A stretch of DNA of 64,000 bases from Moorella mulderi DSM 14980 (GCF_001594015.1 NZ_LTBC01000015.1:1-64000), one strand, 5' to 3'. Counted from the stretch's first letter, positions 37,267 through 48,113 are shown. Numbers and translations are program-made. Notes: generated by a model from the sequence alone, not told the origin.

Positions 37267-38364
37267 ATGGCGGCAGAAGTATTCTGGGCTGATATGCGGA
37301 CAGAAAAAGGGAAGAATCTCGTGGACAAGGTAGCCGCTTTATGGCGTAAAGCCGGTTTTCAAAGGGCCATAGCGCCGGAAGACCTGGTAGCCATCAAAAT
37401 CCATTTTGGCGAAAGGGGGAATCTGGCCTATATTAACGCGGTTTTTGCCCGCCGGGTGGTGGAACTGGTGAAAGCCAGCCGGGGTAAACCTTTCCTTACG
37501 GATTCCAATACCCTCTATGTAGGTTCCCGTTCCAACGCCGTCGACCATTTACAGACGGCCATTGAAAACGGTTTTGCCTATGCTGTGGCCGGTGCTCCCT
37601 TGATCATAGCCGACGGCTTGAAAGGCAAGGATTATTATGAGGTACCGGTTAACGGCAGGCATTTCCAGCAGGTTAAAATCAGCAGCGCCATTTACCACGC
37701 CGACAGCATGGTGGTCATGAGCCACTTTAAAGGCCATGAATTGACGAGTTTTGGCGGGACTATTAAGAACCTGGGCATGGGTTGCGGCAGCCCGGGCGGC
37801 AAGCAGATGATGCACAGCGATGTCCTTCCCAAGGTCCAGGAAGAAAAATGTATAGGCTGCGGCAGGTGCCGCCGCTGGTGCCCGGCAGGAGCCATTACCG
37901 TAAATGAAAAAGCCAGCATCAATGCCGGGCTGTGCATTGGCTGCGGTGAGTGCACCGTGACCTGCCCGGAAAGGGCTATTAAAGCGAGCTTCAAGAGTGA
38001 CCCGGTAGTATTGCAGGAAAAGATTGTAGAATTTGCCCGGGGAGCTATCAAGGATAAAGAAAATAAATGCGTCTTCTTTAACTTTGTGATGCATGTGGCT
38101 CCCGAATGCGATTGTAACTCCTGGAATGACGCCGCCATTATCCCCGATGTCGGCATACTTGCTTCCTGGGACCCGGTGGCCCTGGACCAGGCTAGTTTCG
38201 ACCTGGCCAATGCCCAGCCGGCCCTGCCAGGAACCCGCCTGGACGGTCACGAGGGCGTTAAAGATAAATTCCTGGCCATCAGTGGGTATGACGGTACACC
38301 CTTATTAAAATATGCCGAGGAGATTGGCCTGGGAACGAGAAACTATAACTTGATTAAACTCTAG
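37267..38364 (+). CDS. DUF362-family iron-sulfur protein
   Basis: The 365-residue protein has an N-terminal DUF362 domain (VAIKIHFGERGNLAYIN, VVMSHFKGHELTSFGG, IKNLGMGCGSPGGK). Two 4Fe-4S ferredoxin motifs follow, CIGCGRCRRWCPAGAI and CIGCGECTVTCPERAI, at about residues 195-240. DUF362 ferredoxins are common in anaerobes and of unknown role, presumably in electron transfer. The ATG at 37267 follows GAGAGGGG; a GTG at 37258 lies within it. Confidence 0.88.
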   Translation: MAAEVFWADMRTEKGKNLVDKVAALWRKAGFQRAIAPEDLVAIKIHFGERGNLAYINAVFARRVVELVKASRGKPFLTDSNTLYVGSRSNAVDHLQTAIENGFAYAVAGAPLIIADGLKGKDYYEVPVNGRHFQQVKISSAIYHADSMVVMSHFKGHELTSFGGTIKNLGMGCGSPGGKQMMHSDVLPKVQEEKCIGCGRCRRWCPAGAITVNEKASINAGLCIGCGECTVTCPERAIKASFKSDPVVLQEKIVEFARGAIKDKENKCVFFNFVMHVAPECDCNSWNDAAIIPDVGILASWDPVALDQASFDLANAQPALPGTRLDGHEGVKDKFLAISGYDGTPLLKYAEEIGLGTRNYNLIKL

Positions 38365-38381
38365 CAGGAGGATGCGAAAGA

Positions 38382-38825
38382 ATGGCGAATTTATATGTTA
38401 AAAAGCTGGAAGGCAGGTCCGGCCGGCAGCTGGCGTACCGCCTGGCCTATGGTTGCGATCTCCTGGAAGCCCTGCAGGGTATAGTCGCGGAAGAGGATGT
38501 ACGTTTCGGTTCCATTAACTTTTTGGGTAGTGTTTTGAAGGCTAAAGTAGGATATTTTTTGGTAGATGAAAAGCGTTTTATAACCATGGAAATGGACCAG
38601 CTGATGGAAATTTTAAGCGGCCTGGGCAATGTTTCCCTGAAAGATGGTAAACCCTTTGTCCATGCCCACGTCACTTTCCTCGACCGCGAAGGAAAAATTC
38701 ACGGAGGTCATCTCTTGCCGGGAACCATTGTTTATGCCGGGGAAGTTTTCATTGAGGAAATTGAGCTCCCGGCACCGCCGGAGCGGGTCTATGACCCGGT
38801 GACCGGATTAGCCCTGTGGAAATAG
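38382..38825 (+). CDS. DUF296 (PCC domain) protein
   Basis: The 147-residue protein has GRQLAYRLAYGCDLLEAL and the conserved GKPFVHAHVTFLDREGKIHGGHLL, which includes His residues able to hold a metal. This is the PCC/DUF296 fold found in plant AT-hook proteins and in stand-alone bacterial proteins of unknown function. The ATG follows AGGAGG. It lies 17 bp after the DUF362 gene, so they may share a transcript. Confidence 0.88.
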   Translation: MANLYVKKLEGRSGRQLAYRLAYGCDLLEALQGIVAEEDVRFGSINFLGSVLKAKVGYFLVDEKRFITMEMDQLMEILSGLGNVSLKDGKPFVHAHVTFLDREGKIHGGHLLPGTIVYAGEVFIEEIELPAPPERVYDPVTGLALWK

Positions 38826-38873
38826 AATGGATTAAAGACTGGACAAATAATAATTTTACTGGGGGTGGGGATA

Positions 38874-39356
38874 ATGCTCATACCGGTGAAGGTAAAACAG
38901 ATAGTCCTGGATCAGAGCTTGAGCCCGGTAGTGTTACTGAGCGACCAGGAGGGAACTCAGGTTTTGCCCATCTGGGTGGGTCCCTTTGAAGCCCAGGCTA
39001 TTGCCCTGGCCCTGCAGGGCATCCTGACACCGCGCCCCCTGACCCACGACCTGTTACGCTCCCTGTGTGAGAACCTGGGAGTGGAGGTTAAAAAGGTTCT
39101 GGTCCAGGATATCCGCGACGGTACCTATTATGCTGAACTTTACCTCCGCCAGGGGGATAAAGAGATAGTAGTTGATGCCCGGCCCAGCGACGCCATTGCC
39201 CTGGCCCTCAGGACCAACGCACCCCTCTATATCACTGAAAAGGTGGCAGCCTATACCTTAAATATTGAGGACCTGGTCAGTGCAGACCAGGTTGAGGATT
39301 TGCAGCAAATGCTGGTAGATAGTAAACCGGAGGATGATAAAAAGCACCTGCATTAA
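38874..39356 (+). CDS. Bifunctional nuclease (DUF151) family protein
   Basis: The 160-residue protein has VLLSDQEGTQVLPIWVGP, EAQAIALALQG, TPRPLTHDLLRSL and VDARPSDAIALALRTNAPLY, the full signature of the DUF151/BFN family. A Thermotoga homologue has been crystallised and plant relatives have nuclease activity. The ATG at 38874 is chosen after GGGGGTGGGG. A terminator follows. Confidence 0.9.
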   Translation: MLIPVKVKQIVLDQSLSPVVLLSDQEGTQVLPIWVGPFEAQAIALALQGILTPRPLTHDLLRSLCENLGVEVKKVLVQDIRDGTYYAELYLRQGDKEIVVDARPSDAIALALRTNAPLYITEKVAAYTLNIEDLVSADQVEDLQQMLVDSKPEDDKKHLH

Positions 39357-39366
39357 CAGGTCCTCC

Positions 39367-39397
39367 ATCCCGGCCAGGCAAAAGGCCGGGATTATTT
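39367..39397 (+). terminator. Terminator after the DUF151 gene
   Basis: ATCCCGGCC (39367-39375) pairs with GGCCGGGAT (39384-39392), followed by TATTT. The T-run is short, so its strength is uncertain. Confidence 0.65.
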
Positions 39398-39424
39398 GTA
39401 ACCAGGGCCAGGAAAATGTATAAT
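39396..39424 (+). promoter_or_regulatory. Promoter of the miaB-mutS-mutL-miaA-hfq cluster
   Basis: TTGTAA (39396-39401) and TATAAT (39419-39424) are exactly 17 bp apart. The -10 overlaps the in-frame ATG at 39416, which therefore is not the miaB start. Confidence 0.75.
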
Positions 39425-39463
39425 AAAAAGGAGTTACATTCTATACTTCCGGAGGGTTCAAGT

Positions 39464-40798
39464 TTGGCGGGTCAAGGGAAAACCTTTAAGATTATCACCT
39501 ACGGTTGCCAGATGAATCAAAGGGACAGCGAAATGATGGCCGACCTCCTCCAGGCAGCAGGTTATGAGCCGGTGGCTGACGAGGCAGATGCTGATGTCAT
39601 TGTCCTTGATACCTGCTGCGTGCGGGAAAAGGCTGAGAATAAAGTTTACGGTAAACTGGGCCAGATAGAAAGACTGAAAAGTGCCAATCCAGACCTGGTA
39701 ATTGCCGTAGCCGGTTGTATGATCCAGCAGCCCGGCGTGGCCGCAAAGATCCGCCAGCAGGCACCTTATGTCGATTTGCTCCTGGGGACCCATAACCTGG
39801 CTGAATTGCCCAAGCTGGTTGAGGAAATCAGGGTACTGCACCAGCCCCGGGTAGCAGTCCGGGAAGAGGAAGGCGCGATAGTAGAAGATTTGCCCCGGCG
39901 CCGGGCCCGCGGCGCCCAGGCCTTTGTAACCATTACCTATGGCTGCAATAATTTTTGTACCTACTGCATCGTGCCCTATGTCCGCGGCCGGGAGAGGAGC
40001 CGCCGGCCGGAAGATATATTAAAAGAAATCAAAGACCTGGTTGACCAGGGGGTTATTGAGGTAACCCTGCTGGGCCAGAATGTCAATTCCTACGGGCGTG
40101 ATTTAGAGGAGAAAATTAGTTTTGCCGGCCTGTTAACCAGGGTCAATGCCATTGAAGGTTTAAAACGTATTCGCTATGTGACTTCCCACCCCCGGGATTT
40201 TACTCCCCGGCTGGTGGAGACCATCAGCCGCCTGGACAAGGTGTGCGAGCACGTGCACCTGCCCGTTCAGGCCGGCAGCAACCGCATCCTGGAACTCATG
40301 CACCGGGGCTATACGCGGGAGCATTACCTGGAGCTGGTCGCCTCTTTACGCCGGCATATTCCAGGAATTAGCCTGACTACCGACCTTATTGTCGGTTTTC
40401 CCGGCGAAACGGAAGAGGATTTCAGGGAGACTCTGGACCTAGTGGCCAGGGTACAGTTTGATAATGCCTTTACCTTTATGTACTCGCCACGTAAAGGTAC
40501 GGTGGCGGCTACCCTGCCCGGACAACTGCCCCTGGAAGTAAAGAAAGAACGCTTAAAGCGTTTAATGGAACTCCAGAACCAGATCAGCCTGGCGAAAAAC
40601 GAAGCCCTGGTGGGGCAGGAAGTAGAGGTGCTGGTGGAAGGGCCGAGTAAAACGGATCCTTCCCGGTTAAGCGGGCGCACCCGGACCAACAAGCTGGTTA
40701 TCTTCCCGGGGGACCAGAACTTAACCGGCAAGCTGGTCAATGTCCGGTTAACCCGGGCCCAGACGTGGTTATTAAAAGGGGAAATCAGCTGTGACTAA
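39464..40798 (+). CDS. miaB: tRNA methylthiotransferase MiaB
   Basis: The 444-residue radical-SAM enzyme adds a methylthio group to N6-isopentenyl-A37 of tRNA, the product of MiaA encoded downstream. It has [36 protein letters not shown] and the radical-SAM Cys triad [18 protein letters not shown], then LGQNVNSYG and a C-terminal TRAM domain. The TTG at 39464, seven bases after GGAGGG, is preferred to the ATG at 39416, which lies on the promoter -10 box. It overlaps mutS by 8 bp. Confidence 0.93.
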   Translation: MAGQGKTFKIITYGCQMNQRDSEMMADLLQAAGYEPVADEADADVIVLDTCCVREKAENKVYGKLGQIERLKSANPDLVIAVAGCMIQQPGVAAKIRQQAPYVDLLLGTHNLAELPKLVEEIRVLHQPRVAVREEEGAIVEDLPRRRARGAQAFVTITYGCNNFCTYCIVPYVRGRERSRRPEDILKEIKDLVDQGVIEVTLLGQNVNSYGRDLEEKISFAGLLTRVNAIEGLKRIRYVTSHPRDFTPRLVETISRLDKVCEHVHLPVQAGSNRILELMHRGYTREHYLELVASLRRHIPGISLTTDLIVGFPGETEEDFRETLDLVARVQFDNAFTFMYSPRKGTVAATLPGQLPLEVKKERLKRLMELQNQISLAKNEALVGQEVEVLVEGPSKTDPSRLSGRTRTNKLVIFPGDQNLTGKLVNVRLTRAQTWLLKGEISCD

Positions 40799-43385
40799 AG
40801 GACAGGCCCTGACACCCATGATGGAACAATACCGCCAGATTAAATCCCAGTATCCCGACAGCATCCTCTTTTTCCGCCTGGGCGATTTCTATGAGATGTT
40901 TTACGAGGATGCCGAAGTGGTATCCCGGGAATTGGACCTGGTGTTGACCTCCCGGGGCGGCAAGGAAGCGGCTCCCATGTGCGGGGTTCCTTATCACGCT
41001 GCCGATAGCTATTTAGCCCGCCTGATAGCTAAGGGCTATAAAGTAGCCATCTGTGAACAAATGGAAGATCCCCGCCAGGCCAAAGGCCTGGTCCGGCGAG
41101 AGGTTATCCGGGTGGTTACGCCAGGGACTATAATTGACGAAAAAGCCCTGCCGGCCAGGGGCAACAATTACCTGGCGGCCATCGTGGGTGAGGGCGGTAA
41201 TTTAGGCCTGGCCTGGGCCGATGCCTCCACCGGTGAATTTCAATTTACCCTTTGCCCAGGCCTGGAAGAATTGCTTGACGAACTGGTACGCCTGATGCCC
41301 GCGGAGTATTTACTGCCACCTGAACTGGCCACCGATGCTTCCTTTTGCCGGCGCCTGCAGCTCTATACCCGGGGCGTAATTACCAGCTGGGCCCCGCCAG
41401 CCGACCCGGCAGCTGCCCGGCAGGCGCTCCTCGACCACTTTGGTAAGGATAAACTGGACCAGGTGGAATTACCGCCGGCAGCCGGCCTGGCCGCAGCCAT
41501 GGTTCTATCCTTCCTGCAGGCTACCCAGCATAGCTCCCTGGCTCACCTGGATGCCCCGGCACCGGCAGCTTCCACCAGTCGTATGGTCCTCGACCAGGCT
41601 ACCCGGCGCAACCTGGAGCTGGTAGCCTGCGGCCGGGAGCAAAAGCGAGAGGGTTCTTTACTCTGGGTCCTGGATAAAACGGTGACCGCCATGGGAGCCC
41701 GCACCCTCAGGCGCTGGCTGGACCAGCCCCTGGTGGATGTCAGGGCCATTAAGGCCCGCCAGGAGGCCGTGGCGGAACTGGTGGACGGTTTTATCCTGCG
41801 CCAGGAGTTACGGGAATCCTTACAGGCCGTACGGGACATGGAGCGCTTGGCCGGCCGGGTGGCTTATGGTACGGCCGGCGGGCGGGACCTCCAATCCTTA
41901 AGGGGGTCCCTGGCGGTGGTGCCGGAAGTTATGGAGTTACTGGTAGGTGTCCAGGCCAGGTTTTTACTTAAAATCAGGGAACAGATGGATCCCCTGGCGG
42001 ATCTGGTGGACCTCCTGGGCCGGGCCATCGTCGATGACCCGCCGGTTAGTATCCATGAGGGAGGGATTATCCGGCCCGGTTATAACGCCGAGGTTGATCA
42101 TTTGCGCCAGGCGGCAGAGCACGGCCGGGAATGGATAGCCAGCCTGGAAGCTGAAGAAAGGGAACGGACGGGGATCAAGTCGCTAAAGGTAGGCTATAAC
42201 CGGGTTTTTGGTTATTACATAGAGGTTACCCGGCCGAATCTACCCCAGGTACCGGCTGATTATGAGCGCAAACAGACCCTGGCCAACGCTGAGCGCTTTG
42301 TTACCCGCCGCCTCCAAGAACTGGAACGCCAGGTCCTGGGAGCCGAAGAGAGACTGGTCCAGCTGGAGTATGAGCTTTTTCAAGCCCTCCGGGAAGAAGT
42401 GCTGAAAGTGCTGCCCCGCATCCAGCGCACGGCCCGGGCCCTGGGGGTCCTGGATGCCCTCCTTTCCCTGGCTACTGTGGCCGTGGATCATAATTATACC
42501 TGCCCCCAGGTAGATACCGGCATGGTTATCCAGATCGAGCAGGGGCGCCACCCGGTCGTGGAACTGGTGGAGGCCCACGGTAGCTTCGTACCCAACGACA
42601 CTTACCTGGACCAGGAACAGCGGGTGCATATTATTACCGGCCCCAACATGGCCGGCAAATCCACCTATATCCGCCAGGTGGCTTTAATAGTGCTTATGGC
42701 CCAGATCGGCAGCTTTGTGCCGGCCCGCAGGGCAAGGATCGGGGTGGTAGACAGGATCTTTACCCGGGTGGGCGCCGCCGATGACCTCTTTGCCGGCCAG
42801 AGCACCTTTATGGTCGAGATGCAGGAAGTGGCCAACATCTTGCGCCATGCTACCCGGCGGAGCCTCGTCATCCTGGATGAAGTAGGGCGGGGGACAAGTA
42901 CTGCCGACGGTTTAAGTATTGCCAGGGCGGTCACGGAGTATTTACATGATGTCACCGGCGCCCGCACCCTCTTTGCCACCCACTATCACGAACTGGTAAC
43001 CCTGGCAGGGCAGCTGGCCGGGGTAAAAAATTACTGCGTAGCCGTCCGGGAAGAGGGGGAAGAGATTACCTTCCTGCGCACCATTGTTCCCGGCAGTACC
43101 GATAAAAGCTATGGTATACATGTGGCCCGCCTGGCCGGTTTACCCCCTGCGGTGCTTAAGCGTGCCCAGGAGCTTTTAGAACAGCAACCCGGTGGTGAAG
43201 TCCGGGCTGCCGTGAAAACGGTAAAGAACATAACACTGACCAGCATTGAAAAACAGGTTTTACATGAGCTGGCGAGTTTCGCCCTGATGGCCGCCACGCC
43301 CCTGGAAGCCATGGAACAGATTTTCCGCTGGCAGCGGCAGCTCCACCAGCAGGGGGCGGAAATAGCAAAAATAAGCAGGGGATGA
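40791..43385 (+). CDS. mutS: DNA mismatch repair protein MutS
   Basis: This 864-residue ATPase recognises mismatches. The N-terminal motif [16 protein letters not shown] holds the Phe and Glu that contact the mismatch. The ATPase has Walker A GPNMAGKS (617-624), then [18 protein letters not shown] and [10 protein letters not shown]-terminal helical tail is present. The GTG at 40791 overlaps miaB. Four bases separate it from mutL, so the mismatch-repair pair is translationally linked. Confidence 0.96.
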   Translation: MTKGQALTPMMEQYRQIKSQYPDSILFFRLGDFYEMFYEDAEVVSRELDLVLTSRGGKEAAPMCGVPYHAADSYLARLIAKGYKVAICEQMEDPRQAKGLVRREVIRVVTPGTIIDEKALPARGNNYLAAIVGEGGNLGLAWADASTGEFQFTLCPGLEELLDELVRLMPAEYLLPPELATDASFCRRLQLYTRGVITSWAPPADPAAARQALLDHFGKDKLDQVELPPAAGLAAAMVLSFLQATQHSSLAHLDAPAPAASTSRMVLDQATRRNLELVACGREQKREGSLLWVLDKTVTAMGARTLRRWLDQPLVDVRAIKARQEAVAELVDGFILRQELRESLQAVRDMERLAGRVAYGTAGGRDLQSLRGSLAVVPEVMELLVGVQARFLLKIREQMDPLADLVDLLGRAIVDDPPVSIHEGGIIRPGYNAEVDHLRQAAEHGREWIASLEAEERERTGIKSLKVGYNRVFGYYIEVTRPNLPQVPADYERKQTLANAERFVTRRLQELERQVLGAEERLVQLEYELFQALREEVLKVLPRIQRTARALGVLDALLSLATVAVDHNYTCPQVDTGMVIQIEQGRHPVVELVEAHGSFVPNDTYLDQEQRVHIITGPNMAGKSTYIRQVALIVLMAQIGSFVPARRARIGVVDRIFTRVGAADDLFAGQSTFMVEMQEVANILRHATRRSLVILDEVGRGTSTADGLSIARAVTEYLHDVTGARTLFATHYHELVTLAGQLAGVKNYCVAVREEGEEITFLRTIVPGSTDKSYGIHVARLAGLPPAVLKRAQELLEQQPGGEVRAAVKTVKNITLTSIEKQVLHELASFALMAATPLEAMEQIFRWQRQLHQQGAEIAKISRG

Positions 43386-43389
43386 TCCT

Positions 43390-45231
43390 TTGACAGGCGA
43401 ACTTTGTCCCAGGATAGCCATCCTGGATGCCGACACAGCCAACCAGATCGCCGCCGGGGAAGTAGTCGAAAGGCCGGCCTCGGTGGTCAAAGAGCTGGTG
43501 GAAAATTCTTTAGATGCCGCTGCCCGGCATATTACCATTGAAGTTAAAGGGGGCGGCCTCACCTTAATCCGTGTCCGGGATGACGGCTGGGGGATTAACC
43601 GGGAGGATGCTGCCCTGGCCTTTGCCCGCCATGCTACCAGCAAGATTCGCCGGGCCGCCGACCTGTGGGGGATTACCACCCTGGGCTTCCGGGGTGAAGC
43701 TTTACCCAGTATTGCCGCCGTGGCCCGGGTAGAAATGGATACCAGGCCCCCAGGAGAGACTGCCGGTACCAGGGTAAGGATTGCCGGTGGCGGGGAGCCG
43801 GAGGTTACTGCAATCGGCTGCCCTCCTGGTACCACGGTTACAGTGACCGATTTATTTTATAATACTCCGGCGCGGCGGCAGTACTTAAAGAAACCGGCTA
43901 ACGAGGCCCGCGCCATTGTTGCTGCTGTAGAAAAGCTGGCCCTGGCCCACCCGGAAGTAGCCTTCAATCTCCACTTGGAGGGAAGGCGCCTGCTGTCTAC
44001 CCCGGGTAATAGTGATTTACAGGCAGTAGTGGCGGCCATTTACGGCCTGGAAACAGGCCGGGAATTACTGCCCCTGGCCGGCGAGGGCGAGGGCTGGACG
44101 CTGAAGGGTTTCATATCGCCCCCTTGGCTGCACCGGGCCGGCCGCAGCCAGCAGGTGTTAACAGTCAACGGTCGCTATATTTTTAACCGCCTCCTCACCC
44201 GCGCTGTGGAGGAGTGTTACCAGGCCGTTATTCCCAGCGGCCGCCATCCCCTTTTTATCCTGCAACTGGCTATAGACCCCCGCCTGGTGGATGTCAATGT
44301 TCACCCGGCCAAACTGGAGGTGCGCTTCCAGCAGGAATACGAGCTGGCCCGGCAGGTAGCCGCCCTGGTAAACAGGGCCCTGCATACTCCCCGGGCCGTC
44401 GCGCCGGCAACCACTGCCGCCGCGCCGGTAACCACTGGACGGCTGGAGGGAAGAAAGGCGGCCGGGCCGGGGGCCCTCCAGCAGGATTTTGCTTTCCAGC
44501 GAAAGGAAGTACAAGCCCGGTTATGGGGAGAATATATATTAAAGGAAAGGCCTGCGGATGAGGAAAAAAGGGCAGAAAAGGTTGGAGAAGTTCAGGCGGT
44601 AAAACCTGATATGGAAATTGATGGCCGGAGTGACTTACAAACAGAAGCGGTGGATGCGAACGGCCAGGTCCTACCGCCTTTAAGGGCCATAGGCCAGCTA
44701 CTTAATACCTACATCCTGGCTGAAGGCAAGGATGGCCTTTATATCATTGACCAGCACGCGGCCCATGAACGCTGTCGCTTTGAAAGCCTGCAAAAACGGG
44801 TTAACTCCGGCAGGTGGCCGGCGCAGATGCTGGAGCCCCCCCTGACCTTACACCTGGCCCCGGCCATGACGGTGAAACTCATTGACCAGATTGTGACCTT
44901 GCGGGAGCTGGGGTTTATAGTTGAAACCTTTGGCGCCAATTCCTTTTTACTGCGGTCGGTGCCCTTAGGTGTACCGCCGGGTAAAGAAAGGGAAGTCCTT
45001 GAGGATTTCTTGGCCGGCGATAATCTGCCGGCAGGGGAAAGGCTCCTGAAGCTCATCGCCTGTCATGGGGCCATAAAAGCAGGGGACCCCCTCAGTGGGG
45101 CAGAGATGCAAAAGCTTTTGGAAGAACTGCAGGGCCTTAGCCAGCCTTATACCTGCCCCCACGGCCGGCCGGCAGTGGTCCGCCTGGACCAGGCCACCAT
45201 CGCCCGTTATTTTCACCGGCCTTTAGCGTAA
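43390..45231 (+). CDS. mutL: DNA mismatch repair endonuclease MutL
   Basis: The 613-residue protein has the GHKL ATPase motifs NQIAAGEVVERPASVVKEL, ENSLDAA and TTLGFRGEALPSI. A variable Ala/Lys-rich linker (residues about 330-425) follows. The C-terminal domain has DQHAAHERCRFE starting at D454, matching the endonuclease motif DQHA-x2-E-x4-E, so it should nick DNA, as in bacteria without MutH. The TTG start follows GGGGATGATC. Confidence 0.95.
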   Translation: MTGELCPRIAILDADTANQIAAGEVVERPASVVKELVENSLDAAARHITIEVKGGGLTLIRVRDDGWGINREDAALAFARHATSKIRRAADLWGITTLGFRGEALPSIAAVARVEMDTRPPGETAGTRVRIAGGGEPEVTAIGCPPGTTVTVTDLFYNTPARRQYLKKPANEARAIVAAVEKLALAHPEVAFNLHLEGRRLLSTPGNSDLQAVVAAIYGLETGRELLPLAGEGEGWTLKGFISPPWLHRAGRSQQVLTVNGRYIFNRLLTRAVEECYQAVIPSGRHPLFILQLAIDPRLVDVNVHPAKLEVRFQQEYELARQVAALVNRALHTPRAVAPATTAAAPVTTGRLEGRKAAGPGALQQDFAFQRKEVQARLWGEYILKERPADEEKRAEKVGEVQAVKPDMEIDGRSDLQTEAVDANGQVLPPLRAIGQLLNTYILAEGKDGLYIIDQHAAHERCRFESLQKRVNSGRWPAQMLEPPLTLHLAPAMTVKLIDQIVTLRELGFIVETFGANSFLLRSVPLGVPPGKEREVLEDFLAGDNLPAGERLLKLIACHGAIKAGDPLSGAEMQKLLEELQGLSQPYTCPHGRPAVVRLDQATIARYFHRPLA

Positions 45232-45248
45232 ATGGAGGATGTAAAAAC

Positions 45249-46214
45249 TTGACTGCCAAGGAACCCCTGGCGGCCATCGTCGGGCCCACGGCTACCGGTA
45301 AATCGGCCATAGCCCTGCAGGTAGCTGCCAGGCTGAAGGCGGAAATAATCTCCGTTGATTCCGCCCAGGTTTACCGGGGTATGGATATTGGCACAGCCAA
45401 ATTAACGCCGGCAGAACGGGTGGGCCCTGACGGAGTACCCATACCCCATCATTTAATCGACATTGTTAATCCGGACGAGCCCTTTAGTGTAGCTGATTTT
45501 CAAAGGCTGGCCCGGGAAACGGTAACGTCCATTCTCCAACGGGGACGCCTGCCCCTGCTGGTAGGGGGAACGGGCCTTTATTACCAGGCGGTAGTCGATC
45601 CCTACCTTTTTACTCCCATGCCCGGGGACAAAAAAATCCGGCAGCACCTGGAGGAACAGGCGCGGAGCCGCGGTAATGAATACCTTTATGAACAGTTAAA
45701 AAGAGTTGACCCGGAAGCGGCGCGGCGGATTCACCTCCATGACCGGCGCCGGCTGGTTAGAGCTTTGGAAGTTTATATCATGACAGGCAAGCCCATTTCG
45801 GCGGCCTTAGAATGGCGGCGACGGCAAGAAACGCCTTACCACCTGGCGGCAGTTGCCCTGACTATGCCCAGGCCGCAACTTTACCGCCGGATAGAAAACC
45901 GGATCGATGCCATGATAGCCAGGGGGCTGGTAGAGGAAGTCCGAGGCTTACTGGCCAGATATGATTACCGCCTGCCAGCCCTCCAGGCCGTGGGCTATAA
46001 GGAAATTGGCGCTTACGTCCGCGGTGAGATGGAACTGGAGGAAGCTGTAGCCCTCTTGAAACGCAATACCAGGCGCCTGGCCAAAAGGCAGCTGACATGG
46101 TTTAAGCGGGATACACGCCTGCGCTGGTGGGAAGTAGAACCCGGGAGGATAGAGGAAATATCAGCAGAGATTGCTAATTATATTGCAGGACACCTTGATA
46201 TTAATGTAGAATAG
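45249..46214 (+). CDS. miaA: tRNA dimethylallyltransferase MiaA
   Basis: The 321-residue enzyme prenylates A37 of tRNAs reading UNN codons. It has the P-loop [52 protein letters not shown] and [13 protein letters not shown]. Its product is the MiaB substrate, so the cluster encodes both steps. The TTG start follows AATGGAGGATG. Confidence 0.95.
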   Translation: MTAKEPLAAIVGPTATGKSAIALQVAARLKAEIISVDSAQVYRGMDIGTAKLTPAERVGPDGVPIPHHLIDIVNPDEPFSVADFQRLARETVTSILQRGRLPLLVGGTGLYYQAVVDPYLFTPMPGDKKIRQHLEEQARSRGNEYLYEQLKRVDPEAARRIHLHDRRRLVRALEVYIMTGKPISAALEWRRRQETPYHLAAVALTMPRPQLYRRIENRIDAMIARGLVEEVRGLLARYDYRLPALQAVGYKEIGAYVRGEMELEEAVALLKRNTRRLAKRQLTWFKRDTRLRWWEVEPGRIEEISAEIANYIAGHLDINVE

Positions 46215-46254
46215 GGTTATACTAAACAAAAAATACCAACCTGGAGGGTACAAA

Positions 46255-46500
46255 ATGAATAAAACACAAGGGAACCTGCAGGACTTGTTTTTAAATGTGT
46301 TGCGCAGGGACAATACCCCCGTCACTATTTACCTGGTTAACGGTTTTCAACTGAAAGGGGTAGTACGGGGCTTTGACAATTTTACCGTGGTCCTGGATGC
46401 CGATGGCAAGCAACAAATGATCTACAAGCATGCCATTTCCACCATCATGCCCTTCCGGCCGGTTAATCTCATGGCCGAGAGCAAGGCGGAAGCCAAATAA
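46255..46500 (+). CDS. hfq: RNA chaperone Hfq
   Basis: The 81-residue Sm-like protein has [40 protein letters not shown] and the Sm2 motif [15 protein letters not shown]. The C-terminal tail is short, as in Gram-positive Hfq. The miaA-hfq order is widely conserved. The ATG follows CTGGAGGG. Confidence 0.96.
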   Translation: MNKTQGNLQDLFLNVLRRDNTPVTIYLVNGFQLKGVVRGFDNFTVVLDADGKQQMIYKHAISTIMPFRPVNLMAESKAEAK

Positions 46501-46516
46501 TACTTACCACCCCCGG

Positions 46517-46548
46517 AACTCCCCGGCCTGGACCGGGGAGTTTTTTCT
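46517..46548 (+). terminator. Rho-independent terminator after hfq
   Basis: AACTCCCCGG (46517-46526) pairs perfectly with CCGGGGAGTT (46533-46542), followed by a T run. It ends the miaB-hfq cluster. Confidence 0.9.
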
Positions 46549-46626
46549 GTCGGGTCAGGATGATTTAAGGGGACGGGTATAATCTGCGGTTCCAGGTTAA
46601 AAAATAGGGCCAAGGAGGAATTTTAC

Positions 46627-47013
46627 ATGCCCGGACCCAAAGTAAAGTGCAAAGTAAATACCTGCAACCACTGGATGAACGGCGACCTCTGTGCGGCAGG
46701 CAATATTGATATTATACATGAAGAAGAGGGCAAGATGGCCCAGAATCCCGAACAGACCCAGTGCAAGACCTTTTATGCCCGCCGGGGGCTGGCCAACCTG
46801 CTGGGCTCCCTGGATAATGTCAACTGGGGTGGCCTGGTGAGCAATACCTTCCTGCCAGGAGGAGAACTTTATCCTTCTGTTACCTGTATCGTCAATACCT
46901 GTACTTACTGGGCGGAAGGAAACCATTGTAAGGCCGAAAAGATTGATGTGGTCGGCGTTAATGCCGACGAAAGCCAGGATACCAACTGTTTTACCTTTAA
47001 GCGCAAAAGTTAA
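46627..47013 (+). CDS. Protein with two DUF1540 domains
   Basis: The 128-residue protein has two Cys-rich repeats. The first (residues about 7-55) has CKVNTCNHWMNGDLC and QCKTFY; the second (about 82-125) has CIVNTCTYWAEGNHC and NCFTF. The four-Cys spacing is that of DUF1540, a probable metal-binding module common in clostridia, of unknown role. The ATG follows AAGGAGGAA. It is a single-gene transcript between two terminators. Confidence 0.85.
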   Translation: MPGPKVKCKVNTCNHWMNGDLCAAGNIDIIHEEEGKMAQNPEQTQCKTFYARRGLANLLGSLDNVNWGGLVSNTFLPGGELYPSVTCIVNTCTYWAEGNHCKAEKIDVVGVNADESQDTNCFTFKRKS

Positions 47014-47031
47014 GCAGGAAAGAAATAGCAG

Positions 47032-47056
47032 GGCCGGTTCTACCGGCCTTTTTTCT
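47032..47056 (+). terminator. Rho-independent terminator after the DUF1540 gene
   Basis: GGCCGGT (47032-47038) pairs with ACCGGCC (47042-47048), followed by TTTTTTCTT. Confidence 0.85.
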
Positions 47057-47108
47057 TACCCGGCCCGGTGGCGCGTATAAATAAAATAAAGAGAGCAGGG
47101 GAGGGCGG

Positions 47109-48107
47109 GTGAGAAAATTGCAGGTTAAATTTGGCACCAGTAACACTAAAGGAAGTAACAGGTCCCTGATTCGCCCCCTCCAGCGTGACCGGGGCAGCGG
47201 GGAAAATGAATTAAACAGCAGGCGGCGGGTGGATGCTGTTATGGCCGAGCTGGAAAAAATGATCGGCCTGGAGAATGTCAAGGGTTTAATCAAGGAATTA
47301 AGGGCCTTTGTCGAGATTCAACGCCGGCGCCAGCGGGAAGGGCTGGTGAGCAGCGCCAATACCCTGCACATGATTTTTAAAGGCAACCCGGGTACGGGGA
47401 AAAGTACCGTCGCCAGGCTGATGGGGCGGTTATTCAAAGAACTCGGCGTCTTGTCCTACGGACACCTGATTGAGGTAGAACGGGCCGACCTGGTGGGGGA
47501 GTATATCGGCCACACGGCCCACAAAGCCCGGGAACAGCTAAAAAAGGCCATAGGTGGCATACTCTTTATTGATGAGGCCTATTCCCTGGCCCGGGGCGGG
47601 GAGAAGGATTTTGGCCGCGAAGCCATTGACGTCCTGGTCAAGGGTATGGAGGATTACCGCGATAACCTGATTCTCATCCTGGCCGGTTATAAAGACGAAA
47701 TGGACTATTTCCTGGAGACAAATCCGGGGCTGCGTTCCCGTTTTCCTATCCAGCTGGAATTTCCCGATTATACCGTGCCGGAATTGCTGGCCATTGCCCA
47801 GGTGATGCTGGCTGAAAAACAATATATCCTTACGCCAGCGGCTGCCGGGGAGCTAGAAAAGATTTTACGCCGGGAAGTCCTTTTTGGCCACCGCTATAAC
47901 GGTAATGCCCGCATGGTTCGCAATATTATCGAAAGGGCCATGCGCCGCCAGGCCTTGCGGTTGGTAAATAAGAAAAACCTTACCCGGCAGGAATTGATGA
48001 GTATTGAAAGGGAAGACCTGTTGCGACCGGCCCTGCCGGCCGGGGTAAAGGAAGGGGAAAGCAATCTTCCCGGGGGACCGCCGATCTGCTATAATAACTC
48101 CCGGTAG
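47109..48107 (+). CDS. spoVK: Stage V sporulation protein K-like AAA+ ATPase (SpoVK)
   Basis: The 332-residue CbxX/CfqX-type AAA+ protein has MIGLENVKGLIKELRAF, Walker A GNPGTGKSTVARLMGRLF, the motif DLVGEYIGHTA, Walker B GGILFIDEAYSLARGG and PGLRSRFPIQLEFPDY. SpoVK is needed for spore maturation in Bacillus, where it also lies near hfq. The GTG start follows GGGGAGGGCGG. The first 45 residues are basic and not conserved. Confidence 0.87.
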   Translation: MRKLQVKFGTSNTKGSNRSLIRPLQRDRGSGENELNSRRRVDAVMAELEKMIGLENVKGLIKELRAFVEIQRRRQREGLVSSANTLHMIFKGNPGTGKSTVARLMGRLFKELGVLSYGHLIEVERADLVGEYIGHTAHKAREQLKKAIGGILFIDEAYSLARGGEKDFGREAIDVLVKGMEDYRDNLILILAGYKDEMDYFLETNPGLRSRFPIQLEFPDYTVPELLAIAQVMLAEKQYILTPAAAGELEKILRREVLFGHRYNGNARMVRNIIERAMRRQALRLVNKKNLTRQELMSIEREDLLRPALPAGVKEGESNLPGGPPICYNNSR

Positions 48108-48113
48108 TTTGAG

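Noticed and set aside
39416-39463. N-terminal extension of miaB from the ATG at 39416
   Set aside because: The region contains the promoter -10 TATAAT and precedes the real SD; family N-terminus begins after the TTG at 39464.
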